From NCBI GenBank assembly GCA_013288545.1, contig JABDBR010000011.1:3759-41202 (forward strand): a stretch of 37,444 nucleotides of DNA, given 5' to 3'. The stretch is from Nitrososphaerota archaeon (GTDB taxonomy: Archaea; Thermoproteota; Nitrososphaeria; Nitrososphaerales; Nitrosopumilaceae). This document shows positions 23,694 to 31,435 of this stretch, piece after piece; positions within the stretch are counted from its first letter, which is position 1; each line of letters opens with the position of its first letter. The notes beneath the pieces were generated by a model. That model was not told where the DNA came from. It saw only the letters and a program-made list of their open reading frames with translations, and searched no databases. The translations under genes were made by a program, and so were the position numbers.

Positions 23694-24436
23694 GTCTCTA
23701 CCTCTTGGGTCCTCTCAATGATGAGGTCGATCATCTTCTGATCTGCTCCTATGTGCTGTGTAATCAAAACTTTTTTCAACTTGTGCTTCTCTAATGCTGG
23801 CCTAAGATCAGCATTGATATCTGTTTTTACATGTGCTCCCTCATGCAAAAAGTAAAAGACAACCACCAAGACCTCTGGATCTCTTCTCTTGCAGGCCTCT
23901 ATTCCCTGTTCTATGTTTGGCTCTTCGATTTCAAGAAAACAATAATCTACATTTCTATACGAGCGACCAAGCTCGCCTACAACATATTTTATTGACATTT
24001 TTGCATTAGGATCTTTGCTTCCGTGTCCTATTACCAAGACATCTATCTTGTCACTTGTCAATGAAACTCCGCCTTTGTCAAGTGCAGACTTGATCCTGTT
24101 CTCAACTAGTTTCACAAGAGTCATGTGCATGGACATGGGTTTTGTGACAAGAAACTTGACATTTGTTGTTGCTTGGTATTTCATGACTTCGGTAACGGCT
24201 GCCTTTACTTTTTTTCCCGGATACAAAAAGTATGGAACTATAGTAAGTGAATCAATGTCAGTTTTTAGACACTTTTTGATTCCATCGTCGATGTATGGCA
24301 GTGTAACTTCTAGAAAACAATACTCGGCAAAAGCATAACCGCCCTTAGTCTTTACTTCCTTGCAAATAGTTTCAAGCTCCTCGCCAGCTTCTCTTTCCTT
24401 ACTTCCTCTATCTATTAACAGCAGTCCACGCTTCAA
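23690..24436 (-). CDS. cbiX: Sirohydrochlorin cobaltochelatase, two-domain CbiX type
   Basis: Inserts Co2+ into sirohydrochlorin at the start of the anaerobic-type cobalamin pathway. The 248-residue protein is a tandem of two CbiX-like halves. The C-terminal half has the metal-binding histidines in VIGHGSKDPN (about residue 137) and FYFLHEGAHVKTD. In the N-terminal half the matching positions are degenerate: LLIDRGSKERE has Arg instead of His, and VPYFLYPGKKVK lacks the histidine. Catalysis is therefore expected only in the second half. It overlaps cbiG and cbiC by 4 nt each. A chelatase for another tetrapyrrole is possible, but context favours cobalt. Confidence 0.88.
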   Translation of the reverse strand: MKRGLLLIDRGSKEREAGEELETICKEVKTKGGYAFAEYCFLEVTLPYIDDGIKKCLKTDIDSLTIVPYFLYPGKKVKAAVTEVMKYQATTNVKFLVTKPMSMHMTLVKLVENRIKSALDKGGVSLTSDKIDVLVIGHGSKDPNAKMSIKYVVGELGRSYRNVDYCFLEIEEPNIEQGIEACKRRDPEVLVVVFYFLHEGAHVKTDINADLRPALEKHKLKKVLITQHIGADQKMIDLIIERTQEVET

Positions 24437-25497
24437 TTTGATCTCCTTGCTATTGCAATTGTAAGGTTTGGAGGAAATTTATGTTTCTGTACAATCAACT
24501 CTCCTCCGGAGGCCCTGATTGCAGCAGCCTCTGATACACTTGGTGTACCCTCAAATGTTTGCACAACATCTGAAGGATTGGGTGTGGTTATGGCAGAAAG
24601 GTCTGTCTTGTCAAAATATTCTAGTGACACTTTCATCTCAGCTGATAATTCCTGTAGTCCCTTTACGTCAGCTTCTTTTTTAATTGATGCAAATTTTGCA
24701 ACCGACTTTGGACTCATCTTGAATTTTGAGAGGCAGAAATTCATTCCCTCTTTGATTGTATCCTTTGTGGTATCCCAGTGCAGGCCCACTCCCACAACTA
24801 ATGTCTTTGGCCTGTAAATTACAACACGGTCTTGGATATCCTTGTTTTCTATTATCTTATCCGAGATGATGAGAAATCCCTTGCAGTCAGATGATATCAT
24901 CTCATCAAATGATTTGTAAATTTGCACATTTTTTGGAAGCTCTTTTTTTGGCATCCACCAATCTTTCTCCCCTGCATCTTGATAGACACCAATTTTTTCT
25001 TCATTTACCATAAAAGCGCTAACCTTTGTTACAGTAGAGATTTCATCAATGCTCCAGCCAAACTCTCTTCCAAGCAGGTCAACTGCAATTGTCTTGTTCA
25101 CATCTGCTGCTGTGGTGATAACTGCAGTGGCACCAAGGGTGGAAGCTATTTTTTCTGCAAGCTCGTTTGCACCCCCGAGATGGCCCGAGAGTGTACTTAT
25201 GACAAATTTTGCAGTGTCATCAATTACAACTACTGCTGGATCTGTCTTTTTGTCCTTCATGTGAGGTGCAATCAATCGTATAACGGCACCAAGGGAAAAA
25301 ATGCATACTAGCGCTTCATTGTTTTCGAATAACTCTTTCACTTTTAGAGTTGTTGACTCGTCAAACCACTCTATGTCTTTTCCATCCTGGCGGAGCTTTG
25401 ATGGGGAAAACACCTTCCATGTTGGAAAGTGTTGTTTGAGTAAATGTGCTGTATCAATACCATTTTTTGTTATTGCAAGTATGGCTACGTTATCCAC
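24433..25497 (-). CDS. cbiG: Cobalt-precorrin-5A hydrolase CbiG
   Basis: Opens the delta-lactone of cobalt-precorrin-5A and releases acetaldehyde during ring contraction. The 354-residue protein starts NVAILAITKNGIDTAHLLKQ. It has the central conserved segment VCIFSLGAVIRLIAPHMKDKKTDPAVVVID, split here only by description, and LSGHLGGANELAEKIAS. A C-terminal domain begins TLVVGVGLHWDT and includes the CbiE-like VQTFEGTPSVSEAAA. The arrangement matches CbiG, including the C-terminal domain. It overlaps cbiX by 4 nt and starts 12 nt after cbiD, so it lies within one operon. Confidence 0.92.
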   Translation of the reverse strand: MDNVAILAITKNGIDTAHLLKQHFPTWKVFSPSKLRQDGKDIEWFDESTTLKVKELFENNEALVCIFSLGAVIRLIAPHMKDKKTDPAVVVIDDTAKFVISTLSGHLGGANELAEKIASTLGATAVITTAADVNKTIAVDLLGREFGWSIDEISTVTKVSAFMVNEEKIGVYQDAGEKDWWMPKKELPKNVQIYKSFDEMISSDCKGFLIISDKIIENKDIQDRVVIYRPKTLVVGVGLHWDTTKDTIKEGMNFCLSKFKMSPKSVAKFASIKKEADVKGLQELSAEMKVSLEYFDKTDLSAITTPNPSDVVQTFEGTPSVSEAAAIRASGGELIVQKHKFPPNLTIAIARRSN

Positions 25498-25509
25498 AAA
25501 ATTATCTTT

Positions 25510-26625
25510 CTAGGTCTCAAGATATTTGTTACTCTTCGGAAAGATCCCAATTACTTTACCATCAAAGTCAAACATGATGACCTCAATCTCAAATTTGTTA
25601 TCAGAATATTTTCCAAGCTGTTTGTGGGCCTCTGAACATATCATGTCAAAATAGCCAGAAATGTTTTTTTCATTTATTATTTCAAATACGTGCCTTGCAG
25701 TGTTTGCCTTTCTTATGGCATCCTGTACATCTTGTGGGGCGCCGCACCTTTTTGCCAATTCTGACAAAAATTCCATGTCGACCTTTGAGCCCTTTACATG
25801 GGTCTGTTTTACACCCATTGACATCTTTGCAAGTTTTCCTATGAATCCTGCAACATGAGCCTTTTTGATTCCCTTCTTTGCACAGACCTGAACTGTATAC
25901 CCTGAAAAGTCTCCCATCTGCACAAAACAGTGGTCCGGCAGGTCAATTATCTTCCTGGTAAAATCTTCGCTTCTTCCACCTGTTGTTAATACAACAGTAT
26001 CATCACCCATTGCCCTTGTAACCTCAATACTTTGCCTAATTGACGCTGCAAACGATGCTGTAGAATATGGTACCACTATACCGCTTGTTCCAAGAATTGA
26101 GATGCCTCCAATGATTCCAAGTCTTGGATTGTCTGTCTTGATGGCAAGCTCTCTTCCATTTGGTACAGATATCATCACCTTGATTCCATTTTTTGCAAGA
26201 ATGTCTTTTGCTATCTCTGAAATGTTTTCTCTGATCATTTTTTTCGGTGTTGGGTTTATGGCAGCAGACCCTATCTCTAGTCCTAGCCCTGGCTTGGTAA
26301 CCCTGCCAACTCCTTCTCCTCCGTCCATTTCTATCTCCCCAGGTTTTTCAGTTAGTGTAACCTGTGTTATTATCTCTGCCCCGTGAGTTACATCTGGATC
26401 ATCTCCACCATCTTTTATTACTGTACACGTGGCGTTGCTTTTGTCAAACTTGCAATCTTCAATTTTTATTCGAATCTGTGATTTTTTTGGTAGTGTAACA
26501 TCAACAAAATCTATTTTATTTTGATTCATGATTGAAAGTAATGCTGCCTTTGCGCCAGCTGTTGCACAGGTTCCTGTAGTAAAACCCATCCTCATCTTTT
26601 CATTTGGCTTGTCTTCTTCTGACAT
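25510..26625 (-). CDS. cbiD: Cobalt-precorrin-5B C1-methyltransferase CbiD
   Basis: Methylates C1 of the corrin ring using S-adenosylmethionine. The 371-residue protein starts at ATG and shows the signature RMGFTTGTCATAGAKAAL (about 12-29), then DGGDDPDVTHGAEI and GEGVGRVTKPGLGLEIGSAAINP, and later VVLTTGGRSEDF and HVAGFIGKLAKMSMG. It is first in the minus-strand cbiD-cbiG-cbiX-cbiC unit, with a TATA box 25 nt upstream. A bacterial-type MetK, which makes its methyl donor, is encoded 3.6 kb away. Confidence 0.96.
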   Translation of the reverse strand: MSEEDKPNEKMRMGFTTGTCATAGAKAALLSIMNQNKIDFVDVTLPKKSQIRIKIEDCKFDKSNATCTVIKDGGDDPDVTHGAEIITQVTLTEKPGEIEMDGGEGVGRVTKPGLGLEIGSAAINPTPKKMIRENISEIAKDILAKNGIKVMISVPNGRELAIKTDNPRLGIIGGISILGTSGIVVPYSTASFAASIRQSIEVTRAMGDDTVVLTTGGRSEDFTRKIIDLPDHCFVQMGDFSGYTVQVCAKKGIKKAHVAGFIGKLAKMSMGVKQTHVKGSKVDMEFLSELAKRCGAPQDVQDAIRKANTARHVFEIINEKNISGYFDMICSEAHKQLGKYSDNKFEIEVIMFDFDGKVIGIFPKSNKYLET

Positions 26626-26645
26626 GAGATGACTTAGTTTCTTGC

Positions 26646-26655
26646 GTATTAATCC
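26646..26655 (-). promoter_or_regulatory. TATA box for cbiD operon
   Basis: The minus strand reads GGATTAATAC, centred 25 nt before the cbiD ATG in the 37-nt gap after the dnaJ-like gene. Confidence 0.4.
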
Positions 26656-26662
26656 GTTAAGG

Positions 26663-27103
26663 TTATTTCAGTATTGTCGATAAAATTATCCAGAGAGCCA
26701 TTGCTCCTAGTCCACCATACAGTACGATGTGGGTAAGCATTGCGGAACCTTCCTTTTCCTGATTGTGTTCATAATTTTGTTCTGCCTTGGCTCCAAAATC
26801 ACGTCTAAACTCTGCAAAGTTTGGACCAAAATTAAATTCCTCACTTGGGGCCTTGTCATACTTTTTCCAAAAATCAGAATATTTTGTGGCCACCTCACTT
26901 TCTGAAATCTTGTCTTTTTTCTTTTCCTCACTTCTTAGCTGCTGGTATGCCTCTGTTACCTTCTTGAATCGTGCTCCGTCGAGGTCGTCCTTGTTTCTGT
27001 CTGGATGATATTTCAGAGAAAGCTGTCTGTATGCATTTTTTATCTCCTTTTGGGATGCTCCTGCTTGGACGCCTAAGATCTGGTGACAGTCTGCCGTGTT
27101 CAA
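26663..27103 (-). CDS. J-domain protein with C-terminal membrane anchor
   Basis: The 146-residue protein starts at TTG. Residues about 5-65 form a J domain: HQILGVQAGASQKEIKNAYRQLSLKYHPDRNK with the HPD motif at H33-D35 is the DnaJ hallmark that stimulates Hsp70 ATPase. No Gly/Phe-rich or zinc-finger region follows, so this is a type III J-protein. After a charged spacer the last 24 residues form one hydrophobic helix (LTHIVLYGGLGAMALWIIL), which suggests tail anchoring with the J domain in the cytoplasm. An ATAAAG element lies close upstream. Its upstream region is occupied by a TnpB insertion sequence, whose left end begins 41 nt before the start codon. Confidence 0.88.
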   Translation of the reverse strand: MNTADCHQILGVQAGASQKEIKNAYRQLSLKYHPDRNKDDLDGARFKKVTEAYQQLRSEEKKKDKISESEVATKYSDFWKKYDKAPSEEFNFGPNFAEFRRDFGAKAEQNYEHNQEKEGSAMLTHIVLYGGLGAMALWIILSTILK

Positions 27104-27144
27104 GTATGTTGTGATATGGTATAAAGACCAAAATTAACTTTGAT

Positions 27145-28382
27145 AAGCGAGAAATCTCACATGCTTTAGTAGTGGGATGAAAGCGAACTTCAAATCAACA
27201 AAAATACTATTATATGAAAAATACATAAAGAACAGAAAACAAAATGAGGAACTACAAATTCAGACTCTATCCAACGGTATCACAAGAAGATGTATTGGTG
27301 AACAATATCAATGTGTGCAGGTGGGTTTACAACAAATTCATTGAATATTCAAAGAAAGGAACTGTTTCCCAGTTTGATTTGCAGGACTATCTGATGGAAT
27401 TGAAACAACAGGAATCTTGGCTATACAATTACAATGCAAAGATGTTACAAATGGTATGTGTACAGATGTCTGGATCTCAAAAAGCATTAAAATCATTGAA
27501 AGAAAATGGCAGAAAAACTGGCAGTCTAAGGTTTGCAAGATATGGGGAATATCGAACTTTTATCTACAACCAGTCAGGTTACAAACTAGAAAATGGTAAA
27601 CTAATACTTTCAAAAATAGGAGATATCAAGATCAAACAACACAGGGAAATTCAAGGTAAAATCAAACAGGTAATAATAACTAAAACCAAGTCAGGCAAGT
27701 GGTATTGCTCTGTAACTTGTGAATTAGACAAGACACAGCTTCCAATAATCAATTTCAAAAAGGTGGTTGGAATAGATGTAGGTATCAAGAACTTTACATA
27801 CGATTCTGATGGATTCGTAGCACCAAACCCACTTAATCTAAAAAAATTATTGAAACCATTGATAAGAGTGCAAAAAAAGATGGCAAGGAGAAAGTATGGA
27901 TCAAACAACTATCTCAAGGCAAAGAAGTGGTATCAAATAATGCATGAAAGAATAGCAAGCAGGAGAAAAGACTTTCATCATAAACTTTCAACAATATACG
28001 CAAGAAAATATGATGTAATAGTTGTTGAAAAACTAAACCTGACTGGCATGGTGAAGAACCATCACCTAGCGAAAAGTATCCTGGATTCTGGATGGAATGA
28101 TTTCCTACAAAAATTGGAATACAAAACCAAGATGTTGATCAAGGTTGATCCAAGAAATACCTCAGTTGAATGTAGTGAATGCAAAACCAAAGTTCCAAAG
28201 ACTCTGGCAATCAGGATACATAGTTGTCCTCAGTGTGGGTTGGAAATAGACAGAGATCATAACGCCAGCATAAATATTTTGCATAAAGTAATACCGTCGG
28301 AAAGACGGGAATCAACGCCTGTAGAGATCTCAAAGAGGTCAGTGACTCAGGAAGCTCATGTCTTTAGACATAGGCAGTTCAC
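27145..28382 (+). mobile_element. IS200/IS605-group element carrying only tnpB (IS1341-like)
   Basis: The left end is marked by TTGAT at 27140-27144, then an imperfect hairpin at 27154-27178 (ATCTCAC paired with GTGGGAT, loop TTTA). The right end has a hairpin at 28358-28371 (ATGTC-TTTA-GACAT) and closes with AGTTCAC at about 28376-28382. There are no inverted terminal repeats or target duplication, as expected for this group. No tnpA is present, so the copy depends on a transposase elsewhere. It sits between two divergent genes. The exact ends are inferred from hairpins and from the TTGAT motif known for ISDra2-type elements. Confidence 0.7.
27154..27178 (+). repeat. Left-end subterminal hairpin of the IS element
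   Basis: Stem ATCTCAC/GTGGGAT with a G-U pair, one bulged A, an inner stem and a TTTA loop. The same TTTA loop occurs in the right-end hairpin, as expected for structures recognised by one TnpA. Confidence 0.55.
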
Positions 28383-28395
28383 TTTGTCGGCATAA
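27244..28395 (+). CDS. tnpB: TnpB RNA-guided nuclease
   Basis: Relative of Cas12 that uses an omega-RNA from the element's right end to cut DNA. The 383-residue protein has an N-terminal helix-turn-helix/WED region (RNYKFRLYPTVSQEDVLVNN) and all three RuvC catalytic residues: D178 in VVGIDVGIKNF, E262 in VVEKLNLTGM and D338 in DRDHNASINI. A zinc finger (C310, C313, C328, C331; CSEC and CPQC) lies between the last two. The ORF appears intact and probably active. The last codons (LSA and stop) lie beyond the inferred right end, so they are supplied by flanking DNA. An ATTATATGA element at about 27207-27215 could be its promoter. Confidence 0.93.
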   Translation: MRNYKFRLYPTVSQEDVLVNNINVCRWVYNKFIEYSKKGTVSQFDLQDYLMELKQQESWLYNYNAKMLQMVCVQMSGSQKALKSLKENGRKTGSLRFARYGEYRTFIYNQSGYKLENGKLILSKIGDIKIKQHREIQGKIKQVIITKTKSGKWYCSVTCELDKTQLPIINFKKVVGIDVGIKNFTYDSDGFVAPNPLNLKKLLKPLIRVQKKMARRKYGSNNYLKAKKWYQIMHERIASRRKDFHHKLSTIYARKYDVIVVEKLNLTGMVKNHHLAKSILDSGWNDFLQKLEYKTKMLIKVDPRNTSVECSECKTKVPKTLAIRIHSCPQCGLEIDRDHNASINILHKVIPSERRESTPVEISKRSVTQEAHVFRHRQFTLSA

Positions 28396-28402
28396 CCTGT
28401 GT
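28240..28402 (+). ncRNA. Predicted omega-RNA (right-end RNA) with 20-nt guide
   Basis: By analogy with ISDra2, the scaffold is the 3' end of tnpB plus the right end, finishing with the 28358-28371 hairpin and TTCAC at 28378-28382. The guide would be the next 20 nt, 28383-28402 (TTTGTCGGCATAACCTGTGT). The segment GGAATCAACGCCTGTAGAG at 28309-28327 resembles conserved right-end sequence of such elements. The 5' boundary is only approximate. Confidence 0.5.
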
Positions 28403-28408
28403 TTTTGT

Positions 28409-29263
28409 ATGAATCCGTCAGTTGTGATATCAGGTGCAAATGGCTTTGTAGGAAGAAACGTGGGCATGTTTCTCTCAAAGAATGGATTTCAAACTATATC
28501 TCTTGTGCGCAAGGGCAAGACTGTAAACTTTGGAAAGACAATAACCTCTGAAACACTTTCTGAAACTAGTCTTGTATCAAAGATACAAGATGCTGATACA
28601 TTCTTGCATTTTATTGGCCAAGGAAGGCAAACTGTAGACTCTGATTATGAAAAAGTCAATGTAGGTCTTACTAGAAATGTTATATCTCTCTGTAAAAAGG
28701 CAAAAATAAAAAAAATAATCTACATCAGCGGCTTGGGAGTTGACAAATCTGCAACACTTGGATACTTTATTTCAAAATACAAGGCAGAGCAAGAAATAAT
28801 CAAATCTGGACTTGATTATACAATTCTTCGAGCATCATACATGATAGGACACGATGATCCTCTCTCAAAAAATCTGCAGCAACAAATGAAAAAAGGGGAA
28901 ATAATAATTCCTGGCTCTGGCAATTATAGATTCCAGCCAATATTCATAGGCGATGTATCTAGAGTTATAGCAAAGTCTGTGATGGAAAAAAAATTCTCAA
29001 GAAAAATAATTGATCTAGTGGGACCACAAATGGTGTCGTACAATGCTTTTGTAAAGAGATTCTCACATGGAAAAACCGGAATGAAAAAAATAGATTTTGA
29101 GGATGCATATCATGACGCATTGCATAACAAGGGACCATTTGGTGTAGATGATCTGAGCATAATGGTGGGTGATTACATTGGAAACCACAAAAAACTTGCT
29201 AGTCTTGCACAGATGAAATTTAAAAGATATGAGACAGTCTTAGAGTCCAGAGGCTTGTCTTAG
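28409..29263 (+). CDS. Atypical SDR / NAD(P)-dependent epimerase-like protein (NDUFA9-type)
   Basis: From the ATG at 28409 the protein has 284 residues; the longer frame from 28358 would begin inside the IS element. It opens with [19 protein letters not shown], the GxxGxxG nucleotide-binding motif of SDRs. The active-site region is atypical ([27 protein letters not shown], with YxxxK present as YFISK or SKYKA), then [13 protein letters not shown] and a [13 protein letters not shown] segment typical of the NDUFA9/complex-I-associated group. Substrate is unknown. The IS right end is 26 nt upstream, so the native promoter may be separated or replaced. The last 24 nt overlap the end of convergent metK. 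Confidence 0.82.
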   Translation: MNPSVVISGANGFVGRNVGMFLSKNGFQTISLVRKGKTVNFGKTITSETLSETSLVSKIQDADTFLHFIGQGRQTVDSDYEKVNVGLTRNVISLCKKAKIKKIIYISGLGVDKSATLGYFISKYKAEQEIIKSGLDYTILRASYMIGHDDPLSKNLQQQMKKGEIIIPGSGNYRFQPIFIGDVSRVIAKSVMEKKFSRKIIDLVGPQMVSYNAFVKRFSHGKTGMKKIDFEDAYHDALHNKGPFGVDDLSIMVGDYIGNHKKLASLAQMKFKRYETVLESRGLS

Positions 29264-30403
29264 TATACTGGCCTTGTCAGTTTTTTCCCAGCTAAATTCT
29301 GGCTCGTTTCTTCCAAAGTGCCCATATGCTGCAGTCTTTCTGTATATTGGATTTTTTAGTTTCAGCTGAGAAATTATGGCAGAAGGACGCATGTCAAAGT
29401 GTTTTCTTACTATATTTTCAATCTGCTCTTCAGGAATTTTGCCAGTGTCAAATGTATTCACAGTAAGTGATACTGGCTCTGCAACTCCAATTGCATATGC
29501 AACCTGGACCTCACACTTGTCTGCAAGGCCTGCTGCAACCACGTTCTTTGCGATATATCTGCACATGTAGCATGCAGACCTATCTACCTTTGATGGATCT
29601 TTTCCAGAAAATGCACCGCCTCCATGTCTTCCCATGCCGCCATAAGTGTCCACGATTATTTTTCTTCCAGTCAGGCCTGCATCACCTGGTGGACCGCCTA
29701 TGACAAATCTGCCGGTTGGGTTTATGTGAATTTTTATCTTGTCATTCCACAACTGTCCACAAACTGGCTTGATCACTTTATTGATTATCTCTTTTCTGAT
29801 CTGTTCATTTGTAATATCGGGAGAATGCTGGGTTGAAATTACAATTGCATCTATGCGCTTTGGCTTGCCGCCTTCATACTCTACTGTAACCTGAGACTTG
29901 CCATCTGGTCTTGCCCATGGCAATTCTTTTTTCTTTCTTGCCTCTGCAAGACGCTTTGTAAGCTTGTGTGCAAGTAAAATTGGCATCGGCATAAGATCTT
30001 CTGTCTCATTTGTTGCATATCCAAACATGAGCCCCTGGTCTCCTGCACCCTGGTCTTTGTTATCATTAGCTGTAACTCCCATGGAAATGTCTGGGCTTTG
30101 TGCATGAAGTGAAACCAGAACGCTGCAGGACTCTGAATCAAAACCATACTGTGGATCGTCATATCCAATTTCTTTGATTGTCTTTCTAACTACATCCTGT
30201 ATGTCAAATCTTGCCTTTGATGTAACTTCGCCAGCCACAACAACAACACCAGTTGTTGTCAGTGTCTCAACTGCAACCCTTGAATCTGGATCTTGCTTTA
30301 GAAATTCGTCCAAGATTGCATCAGATATCTGGTCACAAATCTTGTCTGGATGACCCTCTGTAACTGATTCTGAAGTAAAAAGATAGCTTCTAGGAGAGGC
30401 CAT
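29240..30403 (-). CDS. metK: S-adenosylmethionine synthetase, bacterial-type MetK
   Basis: Makes S-adenosylmethionine from ATP and methionine. The 387-residue protein shows bacterial/eukaryotic MetK motifs: [20 protein letters not shown] at the N-terminus, the signature [12 protein letters not shown], and the second signature [19 protein letters not shown]. Most archaea carry a divergent MAT family instead; this form is characteristic of thaumarchaea and some others and is of bacterial origin or common ancestry. It lies 11 nt after lsm on the same strand. Its 3' end overlaps the convergent SDR gene by 24 nt. Confidence 0.96.
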   Translation of the reverse strand: MASPRSYLFTSESVTEGHPDKICDQISDAILDEFLKQDPDSRVAVETLTTTGVVVVAGEVTSKARFDIQDVVRKTIKEIGYDDPQYGFDSESCSVLVSLHAQSPDISMGVTANDNKDQGAGDQGLMFGYATNETEDLMPMPILLAHKLTKRLAEARKKKELPWARPDGKSQVTVEYEGGKPKRIDAIVISTQHSPDITNEQIRKEIINKVIKPVCGQLWNDKIKIHINPTGRFVIGGPPGDAGLTGRKIIVDTYGGMGRHGGGAFSGKDPSKVDRSACYMCRYIAKNVVAAGLADKCEVQVAYAIGVAEPVSLTVNTFDTGKIPEEQIENIVRKHFDMRPSAIISQLKLKNPIYRKTAAYGHFGRNEPEFSWEKTDKASILRQASGL

Positions 30404-30414
30404 GATATAATTTC

Positions 30415-30660
30415 CTATAACTCATTTTCTAATTTTATGAAAAGTACGTTGTTTCCTCTGACGATAACTCTGCCGTAATTTGCAACTATTTTACCATTGC
30501 TAATCTCTTCGGCATCTGTCATGATTAGATTCATGTATGAATCGACATTGTTCATCTTACCTTTGTATTCGATTTCACTTTTTAGTCGAACGGTAACTTT
30601 TTTGTTAATGCCTTTTTGCAATGTTGTTAAAGGTCTTTTTGGAGTTGCTGCTTGTGACAA
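30415..30660 (-). CDS. Sm-like (Lsm) RNA-binding protein
   Basis: The 81-residue protein starts at TTG, right after an in-frame TGA. The Sm1 motif is visible ([28 protein letters not shown]) and the Sm2 motif ([17 protein letters not shown]), giving the five-strand Sm fold. Archaeal Lsm proteins form heptameric rings that bind U-rich RNA and act in RNA processing or turnover. It is followed by metK after 11 nt, so the two are probably co-transcribed. The promoter is not obvious; the upstream 95 nt are shared with a divergent RecA-like gene. Confidence 0.93.
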   Translation of the reverse strand: MSQAATPKRPLTTLQKGINKKVTVRLKSEIEYKGKMNNVDSYMNLIMTDAEEISNGKIVANYGRVIVRGNNVLFIKLENEL

Positions 30661-30718
30661 TCACAAATCACTTGTCACCACTGCTTGAAATAGGGAATAA
30701 AAGCCTTCCCGATCATCA

Positions 30719-30732
30719 CTTATACTATATCA
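30719..30732 (+). promoter_or_regulatory. TATA box for the RecA-like ATPase gene
   Basis: CTTATACTATATCA is centred about 30 nt upstream of the TTG start at 30756. It lies in the 95-nt gap shared with divergent lsm. Confidence 0.45.
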
Positions 30733-30755
30733 TTTCTGATAATTTCTAGATTAAA

Positions 30756-31403
30756 TTGATTTCCACTGGTCTTCTGGGACTTGATGATCTGTTGGGTGGT
30801 GGTATTACATCTGGTACGATAATCGATATTTTTGGACCGGGGGGAAGCGGAAAGACACAGCTTGCGATGCAGATTTCTATGAATTCGTTGCAAGATGGAA
30901 TTGTACTATACCAAGACACAACTAGATTTCAATCAGAAAGGATGTTGCAGCTAATCAAGCTACGAGGTTTGCAACCATCACTTCTTGACAACATGATTAT
31001 AGCCAGAATGACAAATACTGCAGAACAACTAGAATATGTCAACAAGATATCTGAATTAAAACCAAAACTTGTTGTAATAGAGAATGTCACAGACCTGTTT
31101 TCATTTGAATATTCTCGTGAGACAAGCCTGCTTGAGAAACATGTTAGATTCATGGAATACATGCATGCATTGAGCATGGTATCTATTGGTACAAAGATTC
31201 CTGTTGTAGTGACAAATATCGTGCGAAATTCAGATGGTCAGGAAGTTGAAAACCTGTCCAAGTCAATTAGCATGTTTACCCACAAGAAGATCAAACTGGA
31301 AAAAGATGGGACAATGTACAAGGCCCGCGTACTGCCTTCGTTTGGAAAAAACAAAGAGATGGGATATACAATAACCGAAGCAGGATTGGTAGAATCACCT
31401 TAA
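30756..31403 (+). CDS. RecA-superfamily ATPase, RadB/KaiC-like
   Basis: The 215-residue protein starts at TTG with ISTGLLGLDDLLGGGITSGTI, the typical opening of RadA/RadB/KaiC proteins. Walker A is GPGGSGKTQ (about 28-36) and a Walker B-like strand is KLVVIENVTDLF. There is no N-terminal helix-hairpin-helix domain, so it is not RadA. Size and domain content match RadB recombinase paralogues, which assist homologous recombination, but single-domain KaiC-like ATPases look similar. The nearby helicase and RPA genes support a DNA-repair role by context only. Confidence 0.8.
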   Translation: MISTGLLGLDDLLGGGITSGTIIDIFGPGGSGKTQLAMQISMNSLQDGIVLYQDTTRFQSERMLQLIKLRGLQPSLLDNMIIARMTNTAEQLEYVNKISELKPKLVVIENVTDLFSFEYSRETSLLEKHVRFMEYMHALSMVSIGTKIPVVVTNIVRNSDGQEVENLSKSISMFTHKKIKLEKDGTMYKARVLPSFGKNKEMGYTITEAGLVESP

Positions 31404-31414
31404 CCTATTTATCA
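31404..31414 (+). promoter_or_regulatory. TATA box for the microprotein-helicase unit
   Basis: CCTATTTATCA is centred 27 nt upstream of the ATG at 31436, consistent with leaderless transcription of the 41-residue ORF and the helicase that overlaps it. Confidence 0.4.
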
Positions 31415-31435
31415 CTCTGATGGTACCAAAATGGC

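Noticed and set aside
19840-26625. Cobalamin riboswitch
   Set aside because: No B12-box-like conserved element was seen before cbiD, cbiA or cobO, and the short leaders implied by TATA positions leave no room for one.
27145-28395. Type V CRISPR effector (Cas12)
   Set aside because: Length, DRDHNAS motif, IS hairpins and lack of a CRISPR array fit TnpB of an IS200/IS605-group element.
28358-28408. N-terminal extension of the SDR gene into the IS right end
   Set aside because: The extra 17 residues are encoded by the IS right end and its flank, not by SDR-like sequence; the ATG at 28409 directly precedes the nucleotide-binding motif.
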